From Dehalococcoidales bacterium (lineage in GTDB: Bacteria; Chloroflexota; Dehalococcoidia; Dehalococcoidales; UBA5627): a stretch of 13,305 bases of DNA. The notes beneath the pieces are model-generated. The model worked only from the letters and a program-made list of their open reading frames with translations, ran no database searches and had not been told where the DNA came from. Of this stretch, positions 7,216-12,340 are shown one piece after another; position 1 is the first letter of the stretch, and each line of letters begins with the position of its first letter. Where the stretch lies: contig JAAYAZ010000215.1 in the NCBI GenBank assembly GCA_012719115.1, positions 1 to 13,305 of the forward strand, in the 5' to 3' direction. A program made the position numbers and the translations under genes.

Positions 7216-7224
7216 ATTATAGCA
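7216..7224 (-). promoter_or_regulatory. Extended -10 promoter of the nucleotidyltransferase gene
   Basis: Read on the minus strand, TGC followed by a perfect TATAAT (7221-7216). A weak -35, ATGACA (7246-7241, 19-bp spacer) or TGACAG (18-bp spacer), lies upstream. The predicted leader is about 23 bases and includes the GGAG ribosome site. Confidence 0.55.
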
Positions 7225-7443
7225 CAGGTTGCTTTGGTGCTGTCATATGACCAAGGACGGCATTCTTCTATATTTATGCGTGGTGGGGTAATTAAATTGC
7301 ATCGTAGGGATTGCTTCGTCCCGACACGGTCGGAACTCGCAAAGACGGTGCATTATTTTTATCACGGGAAAAAATCCATTTCTGATTGACAAGTGATTAT
7401 CAGTTGAAATCAGCAGGCTATAATTCATTATCAGGGTTTTTTA
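7225..7443. other. Intergenic region between the divergent cca and ABC genes
   Basis: This stretch has no supported gene. The 61-codon minus-strand frame across 7243-7428 is the translation of the dispersed repeat. Besides that repeat it holds an isolated TTGACA (7386-7391) and TATAAT (7419-7424), set 27 bp apart, which is too far for one promoter. An inverted pair CTGATT (7382-7387)/AATCAG (7408-7413) is also present, and could be an operator or a decayed site. Confidence 0.4.
7307..7346. repeat. Dispersed palindromic repeat copy ('CEERSDEAI'-type element)
   Basis: On the minus strand this reads GTC-TTTGCGAG ... GACGAAGC-type ... ACGAAGCAATCCC. That is the layout of the short intergenic repeat GTCATTGCGAG...GACGAAGCAATC found many times in numerous anaerobic bacterial genomes. 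Its spurious translation is CEERSDEAI, and here the minus strand gives CEFRPCRDEAI. The centre forms a hairpin CCGAC-ACG-GTCGG (7321-7333), with an outer TTGC/GCAA pair (7311-7314 and 7339-7342). It lies in the gap between the cca and ABC genes. It is not a protein gene. The family identification is from memory. Confidence 0.6.
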
Positions 7444-7452
7444 TGGTACAAT
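7444..7452 (+). promoter_or_regulatory. Candidate extended -10 promoter of the ABC-permease-lipid kinase operon
   Basis: TGG plus TACAAT (7447-7452) forms an extended -10 with a weak -35 (TTCATT, 7424-7429). The start site would be near 7459, leaving about 40 bases to the ATG, with AGAGG (7488-7492) as ribosome site. It was chosen over the upstream TTGACA/TATAAT pair because their 27-bp spacing is unworkable. Confidence 0.4.
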
Positions 7453-7499
7453 CATATAGTTGTCACTTTGATACGGGGAAATAAAATAGAGGCTATTTT

Positions 7500-8225
7500 A
7501 TGAATGAGCCTATCGTAATCGAAAATCTAACCAAGTATTATAACAACTTCCTGGCGCTGGATAATATATCCCTCAGGATAGAGGGAAATGAAAACGTCGG
7601 TTTTTTAGGGCCTAACGGCGCCGGTAAAAGCACCACTCTCAAGATACTCTGCGGTCTTATTAGTACAACCTCGGGTAAAGCGTATATCAATGGTTTCAAC
7701 GTCGCTACTCAAAAAGAAAAAGCGCTCTCGCAAATCGGAACGATTATCGAAACGCCTGAATTCTACGGTTTTTTAACTCCAAAAGAAACCCTTAACTATT
7801 TCGGCAGGCTGCGAGGTATGAGCCGCAACAATTTGAATAAACGTATCACTGAGGTCATCGATCTGGTAAGCCTGGAACAATGGCTTAATGTAAAGATAGA
7901 GAAGTTTTCGCGAGGTATGAAGCAGCGTCTGGCGCTGGCGCAAGCATTACTGCACGACCCCCCCATTTTAATCCTCGATGAACCCGCATTGGGGTTGGAC
8001 CCCAGGGCAGTTATGGAATTTCGCCGGATAATTGTGGAAGCCGGAAAAGACAAGGTGGTCTTTTTTGCTTCCCATCAACTTAGCGAAGTTGCCCAGATAT
8101 GCAAACATGTCGCTATAATCGACCATGGCAAGTTGCTCGGTTATGACAGTATTGAGGCACTGGAGCAAAAATATGGTTCTTTGGAGAATGCTTATCTTCA
8201 GTTGACGGGGGTTCCGATTGAATGA
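7500..8225 (+). CDS. ABC transporter ATP-binding protein (ABC-2/NatA-like)
   Basis: The 241-residue protein is a single nucleotide-binding domain with Walker A GPNGAGKST (37-45), a variant Q-loop region (IIETPEFYGFLT, 82-93), the signature FSRGMKQR (136-143), Walker B ILILDEP (156-162), a D-loop GLDP and the switch His in SHQ (192). The E in place of Q at the loop and the F-S-x-G-M signature are typical of exporters paired with ABC-2 permeases, such as NatA, gliding and antibiotic-resistance types. It powers the permease encoded immediately downstream. Substrate cannot be inferred. The start ATG 7500 is 7 bases after AGAGG. Its stop codon lies inside the start of the permease gene, so stoichiometric co-translation is likely. 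Confidence 0.93.
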   Translation: MNEPIVIENLTKYYNNFLALDNISLRIEGNENVGFLGPNGAGKSTTLKILCGLISTTSGKAYINGFNVATQKEKALSQIGTIIETPEFYGFLTPKETLNYFGRLRGMSRNNLNKRITEVIDLVSLEQWLNVKIEKFSRGMKQRLALAQALLHDPPILILDEPALGLDPRAVMEFRRIIVEAGKDKVVFFASHQLSEVAQICKHVAIIDHGKLLGYDSIEALEQKYGSLENAYLQLTGVPIE

Positions 8226-9021
8226 GTTAAAGCGGCTGGGAATCGTTATCAACTATGAGTTCTTAAAACATATTCGCCGCAAGAGGGTATATGTAATCCT
8301 TTTGCTGGTACTTGTCACCGAAGCGGCAGTCCTTGCCGGTTTCCCTGCTCTGATGGGCGGTTATCCCGAAAGCGTAAACCTGATGGCAACGCTGCTTTCT
8401 ATTGGTCCCACTATGGCAGTCATCGGCGCCATCTTCTTTTCAGGGGATGCCATAGCCGGTGAATTCGAGAATAAAACCGGTTTTATGTTATTTACCAACC
8501 CCGTCAAACGAACTACACTGGTACTTGGAAAATACATTGCCGGTTGTCTGGCTGTAGCCGTACTGACAGTTGTAGCTTATATTGTAGTATGTGTTTCTCT
8601 TCTGGCTATTTACCAGACTATCCCCATCGAAACGGCACAGTCTTTCGGATTATGTATGCTCTATGGGGCATGCATTGTTGCGGTAACCTTTCTTTTCAGC
8701 GCCGTATCTAAAGGAGCAATGGGTGCTACGGTTATGACGCTGGTATTGATAATGGTAATTTCGGGGGTTGTCGAGAGCGTTCTGATGCTGGCAGGACAAC
8801 CCTATTGGTTTTTGATTTCAACCGCGGGCGACTGTATTACAATGGTGTACGGTGGAATTGAGCTGATGCTGGCAGAGTTTGTGCCTCTTGAGGAGATGGG
8901 GAATTTCCCGTTTGAACTGGAAAGCCCCGATATCGGTCGTTGCGTTCTGGCAATGGTTATATATCTGGCGGTCGGCCTTATCTCCAGCCTTATCATAACC
9001 AACCGAAGGCAATTAAGCTAG
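8218..9021 (+). CDS. ABC-2 type permease subunit
   Basis: The 267-residue protein has about six membrane helices, at roughly 24-42, 56-75, 103-130, 143-163, 168-192 and 242-261. Between the second and third is GDAIAGEFENKTGFMLFTNPVKR, an ABC-2 permease hallmark: a cytoplasmic coupling segment with 'G-E-x-E-x-x-T'. The first ~20 residues are basic and amphipathic, as usual. The start is TTG 8218, overlapping the ATPase gene by 8 bases, with GGGGG (8204-8208) upstream. The ATG at 8222 is out of frame. It forms the membrane part of an exporter with the preceding ATPase, and two copies are expected per complex. Confidence 0.9.
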   Translation: MNELKRLGIVINYEFLKHIRRKRVYVILLLVLVTEAAVLAGFPALMGGYPESVNLMATLLSIGPTMAVIGAIFFSGDAIAGEFENKTGFMLFTNPVKRTTLVLGKYIAGCLAVAVLTVVAYIVVCVSLLAIYQTIPIETAQSFGLCMLYGACIVAVTFLFSAVSKGAMGATVMTLVLIMVISGVVESVLMLAGQPYWFLISTAGDCITMVYGGIELMLAEFVPLEEMGNFPFELESPDIGRCVLAMVIYLAVGLISSLIITNRRQLS

Positions 9022-9063
9022 AAATAAAAGGGATTATTTTAAGCAGGAAGGAATCTGTTAAAA

Positions 9064-9978
9064 ATGGCGGCATTAAAAACTAAAGTGATTGTTAATCCCG
9101 TTGCCGGGTCCAAAACTACATATCGTAAATGGCCCATGATAAACGAATTGCTGCAAAGCGGCGGAATGCCTTTTGAATATCAGTATACCGAAGGTATCGG
9201 TCATGCCATAGAGCTTGCCCGTGAGGCGACTGCGAGCGGTTATCAGTTTTTGGTGGCTGTGGGTGGTGACGGAACGGTAAACGAGGTGGCTAACGGTATA
9301 ATGCTGTCCAAAGATGCCAGCGAAGCAACTATCGGTATTATAAGCACCGGAACCGGCGGCGATTTTATCCGTACTGCCGGTATTACCAAGGATTATGTGA
9401 AAGCCTGTGCATCCCTTCACGAGATAAAAAAACGTATGATTGATGTCGGGGTAGTGGAATACGTTAAAGACGGGCAACCCTGCCAGCGCTATTTTATCAA
9501 TTCGGCCGGTATCGGTTTTGATGCCCAGGCGATAGAAGCTTCCAGCCGCCTGCCGAAAATATTCGGGGGAACCGTGCCATATGTACTCGGTCTGCTTCAA
9601 GCCGTTGTCAGCTATAGGAATAGGGACATAAACGTCTGCCTTGGTGAGATGTGCGATGAGAGAAAGGTTTTGACGATGGTTATGGCTAACGGATGCTATT
9701 TCGGTGGCGGTATGTGCATTGCACCACAGGCCGATATTTACGATGGTTTTTTCGATGTTGTTTGCGTCGGGGATATAAATAAGTTTGATCTCTTAAAAAC
9801 ATTCCCCAAGATTTATAAGGGGACCCATATCACACATCCGATGGTAAAAATCGAAAGGGCTTCGAGTGTGAGCATAAAATCAACCGAGAAAGTAGTAATC
9901 CAGGCTGACGGGGAATTCCTGGGAGAATGTCCGGCTTCTTTTCGCATAATCCCGGCGGCGCTCAGTCTGGCGCTTTAG
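9064..9978 (+). CDS. Diacylglycerol kinase family lipid kinase (DgkB/YegS-like)
   Basis: The 304-residue protein has the soluble lipid-kinase fold of the DgkB/YegS/sphingosine-kinase group: NPVAG (11-15), the nucleotide-binding VGGDGTVNEV (66-75) with the key GGDGT, then GTGGDFIRT (96-104, usually GTGNDFAR) and, near the end, QADGEFLG. Known members phosphorylate diacylglycerol or related lipids with ATP at the membrane face, recycling lipid to phosphatidate. It starts 42 bases after the permease, with AGGAAGGA (9045-9052) upstream and no separate promoter visible. It is probably the last gene of the ABC operon, which hints that the transporter and kinase both deal with lipids or envelope. 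That link is inference. It is convergent with the dCTP deaminase-family gene, with a 3-base gap. Confidence 0.9.
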   Translation: MAALKTKVIVNPVAGSKTTYRKWPMINELLQSGGMPFEYQYTEGIGHAIELAREATASGYQFLVAVGGDGTVNEVANGIMLSKDASEATIGIISTGTGGDFIRTAGITKDYVKACASLHEIKKRMIDVGVVEYVKDGQPCQRYFINSAGIGFDAQAIEASSRLPKIFGGTVPYVLGLLQAVVSYRNRDINVCLGEMCDERKVLTMVMANGCYFGGGMCIAPQADIYDGFFDVVCVGDINKFDLLKTFPKIYKGTHITHPMVKIERASSVSIKSTEKVVIQADGEFLGECPASFRIIPAALSLAL

Positions 9979-9981
9979 AGT

Positions 9982-10494
9982 TCAGATATTCTCTCTCTGG
10001 TAGGTCCCGTTATAACCGTCGGTTTCTCCCGATAGTCGAAAGAAAACCAGTTGGACTACTCTGGCGTCTTTTTGCAGCTCAAATCCATCGGGATTATATA
10101 CAACCAGCAGAGACTCCGAACGCCCTGAATAACCGGCGTCCCAGACGGCGGTATTGACAGTCACTCCGCAGCGTAAAAGGCTTGACCTCGGTGTTGCCAG
10201 CGCCATCACATTCTTGGGTAAATTGACGATTTCGTTGTAGGTAATACTGTATATGCCGGGCGTCAGGCGAATGAATCCGTTTTTGTCGAAAGTCAACGGG
10301 GATTGTTTTGAAACTATTCTTTCTTTGTTGTCAATCGCGATTCTGCCGGCGGATTGCAGCGAAAAGATGTCACGAAGCGTAAAATCAACGCCATTCGGCT
10401 GCAATTGTTCTTCCAGGTTGAGATAATCCTCGATAAGCGGCGGCTCGGATGTCAATAATTTTTGAATATCATGTTTTGATAAAACAGTGGACAT
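9982..10494 (-). CDS. dCTP deaminase / dUTPase superfamily protein
   Basis: The 170-residue protein matches the Dcd/Dut trimeric fold: QPNGVDFTL (32-40), PRSSLLRCGV (102-111), WDAGYSGRSE (118-127) with the glutamate E127 at the place of the Dcd catalytic Glu, and QLVFF (148-152). dCTP deaminases make dUTP, dUTPases remove it, and bifunctional forms exist in archaea and some bacteria. The WDAGYSG loop (instead of DPG[FY/W]xG) leaves the activity open. Either way it serves dTTP supply and keeps uracil out of DNA. ATG 10494 follows AAAGG at 8 bases. A probable promoter lies at 10571-10599. It might also be read from the small-peptide promoter upstream. Confidence 0.8.
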   Translation of the reverse strand: MSTVLSKHDIQKLLTSEPPLIEDYLNLEEQLQPNGVDFTLRDIFSLQSAGRIAIDNKERIVSKQSPLTFDKNGFIRLTPGIYSITYNEIVNLPKNVMALATPRSSLLRCGVTVNTAVWDAGYSGRSESLLVVYNPDGFELQKDARVVQLVFFRLSGETDGYNGTYQRENI

Positions 10495-10570
10495 TTTCAG
10501 CGCCTTTCAATATCCGGGGTCAATTCTTGAATAATGCTAAACGTATCCCGCAACATTAAAAATAAGTTAG

Positions 10571-10599
10571 ATTATATTATCGGTTTGCACACATTTTAA
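10571..10599 (-). promoter_or_regulatory. Candidate promoter of the dCTP deaminase-family gene
   Basis: Read on the minus strand: TTAAAA (10599-10594, weak -35), a 17-bp spacer and a perfect TATAAT (10576-10571). The start site would be near 10564, giving a leader of about 70 bases. The surrounding sequence is AT-rich, so chance matches are possible. Confidence 0.4.
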
Positions 10600-10607
10600 T
10601 CAAATTT

Positions 10608-10622
10608 TCCGGACATACCGGA
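10608..10622. other. Small perfect hairpin TCCGG-ACATA-CCGGA
   Basis: A 5-bp GC-rich stem with a 5-base loop lies between the small peptide gene and the dCTP deaminase-family gene. It lacks a downstream U-tract on either strand, so I do not call it an intrinsic terminator. It could be an attenuator, an mRNA-processing site or a protein-binding site. The rest of 10495-10686 shows only the candidate promoter at 10571-10599. Confidence 0.35.
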
Positions 10623-10686
10623 TAGGGCAGGGAATACGGCATTCGGGCTATAAAAATACTACTCACGTCAGTCTAATTCAACAAAA

Positions 10687-10776
10687 TCAACAACTGACCA
10701 AAATCGCTATTACCGTTGTAACGATGCCGATAAAAACGACCAGCCCAATCAGTCTTAACATGCCCCGGGTGCTCAT
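10687..10776 (-). CDS. 29-residue hydrophobic peptide with lipobox-like C-terminus
   Basis: ATG 10776 is preceded by a near-perfect Shine-Dalgarno, GGAGGG (10786-10781, 4 bases away), and an extended -10 promoter 24-29 bases upstream. The peptide begins MSTRGMLRLIG (two Arg), continues with about 19 aliphatic/small residues forming one membrane helix, and ends ILVSC followed by TGA. That is the n-region, h-region and L-V-S-C of a lipoprotein signal peptide, with nothing after the cysteine. No readthrough product is plausible, since stops follow closely. Possible roles are a small membrane protein, a regulatory leader peptide for the dCTP deaminase-family gene 192 bases downstream, or a signal-peptide-derived pheromone. 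I do not recognise a family. The expression signals, rather than homology, support it. Confidence 0.6.
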   Translation of the reverse strand: MSTRGMLRLIGLVVFIGIVTTVIAILVSC

Positions 10777-10800
10777 TAATCCCTCCAAATATTGAAAGCC

Positions 10801-10830
10801 AGTATATCACCTCGGGATAAATAATGGCAA
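10801..10830 (-). promoter_or_regulatory. Promoter of the 29-residue peptide gene
   Basis: Read on the minus strand: TTGCCA (10830-10825), an 18-bp spacer, then TATACT (10806-10801) preceded by TGA, an extended -10. Both hexamers match consensus at five of six positions. The start site near 10794 gives a leader of about 18 bases that holds the GGAGGG. Confidence 0.65.
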
Positions 10831-10883
10831 AAATATTCTCTGTGGGGGGTTACAAAAATAATATAAAATTGTTAAAATGGTAC

Positions 10884-10912
10884 TTGTTAAAAATAAGATT
10901 AAGTTATATGCT
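10884..10912 (+). promoter_or_regulatory. Candidate promoter of the zinc-ribbon gene
   Basis: TTGTTA (10884-10889), a 17-bp spacer and TATGCT (10907-10912). A second TTGTTAAAA copy lies 15 bp upstream (10869-10877), so two -35-like boxes repeat directly. The region is AT-rich and the call is modest. Confidence 0.35.
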
Positions 10913-10946
10913 GTAATCTGGTAAATAATATTTTGGTGGTGACCCT

Positions 10947-11201
10947 ATGCATGAGATCGATTATGTATCGCTGGATGCGGATGCGGAGTGCCCCGTTTGC
11001 GGGGAAAAATTAGCTAACTTCGAAACCAAGAGCGGCCCGGGTGCTCAGGTGACGCTGGATTTTAGAGAGGTCGATAGTTTTTACAGCCGATGCACCAAGT
11101 GTAAAAGCATTATCGAGTTTTCTCTGAAGGACCCGGTGAAAGCAGGTGACAGGGAGAAGTTAACCGTCGATAATTATCAAAAGAAGAGCGTTATCTACTA
11201 A
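10947..11201 (+). CDS. Small zinc-ribbon protein of unknown function
   Basis: The 84-residue acidic protein has two Cys pairs, CPVC (15-18) and CTKC (49-52), 30 residues apart, the pattern of a zinc ribbon binding one Zn. After the first pair comes GEKLANFETKSGPG, after the second KSIIEFSLKD, and the C-terminus is polar. There is no enzyme motif or signal peptide. Such proteins bind nucleic acid or protein, or stabilise larger complexes; the role here is unknown. ATG 10947 follows GGTGGTGA (10935-10942). Its stop overlaps the stop of the minus-strand zincin gene by 4 bases, so the two transcripts are antisense at their 3' ends. Confidence 0.7.
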   Translation: MHEIDYVSLDADAECPVCGEKLANFETKSGPGAQVTLDFREVDSFYSRCTKCKSIIEFSLKDPVKAGDREKLTVDNYQKKSVIY

Positions 11202-11578
11202 TAATCTTCATCTAAGCCTTCTATTTTACGCAGGGTTTCCTCGCTGCTGCCGAAGTGGTGGGCTATTTCGTGTCTTACCGTTTTTTGTATCTGTTGCTCG
11301 ATTTCATCATCTGTAACCGCTACCGATTCGATGGCTTTTTGGAAAATGGTTATTTTATCCGGGACCACCATGCCGTAATAACTGCCGCGGCAGGTCTGCG
11401 GTATTCCCTCGTAAAGCCCAAGCAGGAATGTTCCATCTTCAGTCTCTTCGCTTTCGAGTTGCTCTACTGTAGCATAGTCTTCTACCACTACGTCGACATT
11501 ATCCATCAATGCCAGGAATTCCTCCGGCAAGTTTTCAATAGCTTTTACTACCAGTTGTTCGAACCTTTCTCTGTCCAT
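11198..11578 (-). CDS. Minimal zincin-like metallopeptidase (DUF1025-type family)
   Basis: The 126-residue protein ends with the zinc motif HEIAHHFG (103-110), an HExxHxxG, followed by SSEE, where E113 could be the third metal ligand. The preceding part includes GLYEGIPQTCRGSY and PDKITIFQKAIE, which is typical of the small zincin family (once DUF1025) found in Actinobacteria, Chloroflexota and Proteobacteria. At 126 residues it is of normal length for these single-domain proteins. They have the metzincin-like fold, but few have known substrates. There is no signal peptide, so it is cytoplasmic unless exported with a partner. It starts 7 bases after the stop of the 5TMR-type membrane gene, with a weak ribosome site, so it is probably translated from the same mRNA. 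Confidence 0.85.
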   Translation of the reverse strand: MDRERFEQLVVKAIENLPEEFLALMDNVDVVVEDYATVEQLESEETEDGTFLLGLYEGIPQTCRGSYYGMVVPDKITIFQKAIESVAVTDDEIEQQIQKTVRHEIAHHFGSSEETLRKIEGLDEDY

Positions 11579-11585
11579 ACTTAAT

Positions 11586-12224
11586 TTATACCGCTTGTCC
11601 TTCTTTTTTTATGTGTTCCGATATATACTTGTCAATTGCCATCTTTTTAATAAGAAGCAAACCCAACGCTACTCCGATGGTGTTTGCCAGTGTCATCGAA
11701 AGGATAATCGTTTTAACGATTTCGAGCGCCTCGTCGAAGGGGCGGGCGATAAGCAGGATTAACCCCATATGGAATAATTCCATTACAATTGCAAAAAGCA
11801 CTGCCCAGTGTATCTTGATGAATTCTATACGTCCCTTTTGGCGGATAATCCACAGATTTACGTATCCTGCCGTCAGCCCTATCAGAATTGTAGCAAGTGA
11901 ACAGGGTATTTGAGTAAAGCCTTCCAGAAAAATCCGGTGAATGCCTCCGATGAGCCCGGCGCCGAGTCCAATCAGCGGTCCGCCAACCAGCCCGGCAAGC
12001 ATCGGCGCCATATCCCTGACGTTGATAATAGCGCCGGAGGGCAGTTCCGTCCCCATATAAGTGCAGAAAACCGAAAACAGTCCGAAAATGACGATAACAG
12101 TCAGTTTATCGTTAAAACCGGCGTTACGGCTAAGAACACGCTGGAAGAATCCCATGGGAGAAACAATTCTTATCAGTATCACAAGAAAGATTATGGTAAT
12201 TGCCAGTTTTAAAATCCACCACAT
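11586..12224 (-). CDS. Stand-alone 5TMR_LYT (LytS-YhcK type) membrane protein
   Basis: The 212-residue protein has about six hydrophobic segments (5-24, 40-58, 73-96, 104-127, 137-160, 168-193). It shows the 5TMR_LYT hallmark GAIINVRDMAPMLAGLVGGP (64-83) followed by GLIGGIHR (90-97), the N-x-R ... G-x-H-R pattern of the LytS/YhcK receptor domain. In known proteins that domain senses envelope state or a small ligand and is fused to a histidine kinase, GGDEF or similar output. Here the chain ends after the domain with a short basic cytoplasmic tail. ATG 12224 is preferred over GTG 12230 because GGCAGG sits 7 bases upstream of it. It is the first gene of a two-gene operon with the zincin, from the promoter at 12254-12282. 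Confidence 0.82.
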   Translation of the reverse strand: MWWILKLAITIIFLVILIRIVSPMGFFQRVLSRNAGFNDKLTVIVIFGLFSVFCTYMGTELPSGAIINVRDMAPMLAGLVGGPLIGLGAGLIGGIHRIFLEGFTQIPCSLATILIGLTAGYVNLWIIRQKGRIEFIKIHWAVLFAIVMELFHMGLILLIARPFDEALEIVKTIILSMTLANTIGVALGLLLIKKMAIDKYISEHIKKEGQAV

Positions 12225-12253
12225 TTTCACACCTGCCGCTACTGTTTTGTGGT

Positions 12254-12282
12254 ATTATACATTTGAATAAAAAAATGCACAA
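12254..12282 (-). promoter_or_regulatory. Promoter of the 5TMR-zincin operon
   Basis: Read on the minus strand: TTGTGC (12282-12277), a 17-bp spacer, then a perfect TATAAT (12259-12254). The start site near 12247 gives a leader of about 23 bases containing GGCAGG. Its -35 box overlaps the -35 of the divergent promoter. Confidence 0.65.
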
Positions 12283-12304
12283 TAAAAATGTTGTATGCTA
12301 TATT
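12276..12304 (+). promoter_or_regulatory. Promoter of the DUF4870-like gene, overlapping the divergent promoter
   Basis: TGCACA (12276-12281, four of six), a 17-bp spacer and TATATT (12299-12304) preceded by TGC, an extended -10. The start site near 12311 leaves about 30 bases to the ATG. The -35 occupies the same bases as that of the minus-strand promoter. Confidence 0.5.
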
Positions 12305-12340
12305 GTTTTTTACAGAATTATTTTGCACAGGAGATAGGCT

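Noticed and set aside
7243..7428. 61-codon minus-strand frame
   Set aside because: It is the well-known false translation of the dispersed repeat (CEFRPCRDEAI resembles CEERSDEAI), with no ribosome site or protein family.
728..8935. Apparent excess of GATATC (about ten sites by eye in the window)
   Set aside because: Most fall inside genes, where they encode common residue pairs such as Asp-Ile; likely codon-choice bias. A whole-genome word count would be needed to claim more.
10608..10622. Intrinsic terminator for the small peptide gene
   Set aside because: The stem is only 5 bp and no run of T follows on the relevant strand.
10495..10946. tRNA or structured RNA in the 450-bp gap
   Set aside because: No cloverleaf, T-loop GTTCRANNC or riboswitch-like conserved core is visible; the region is explained by two promoters, the micropeptide gene and AT-rich sequence.
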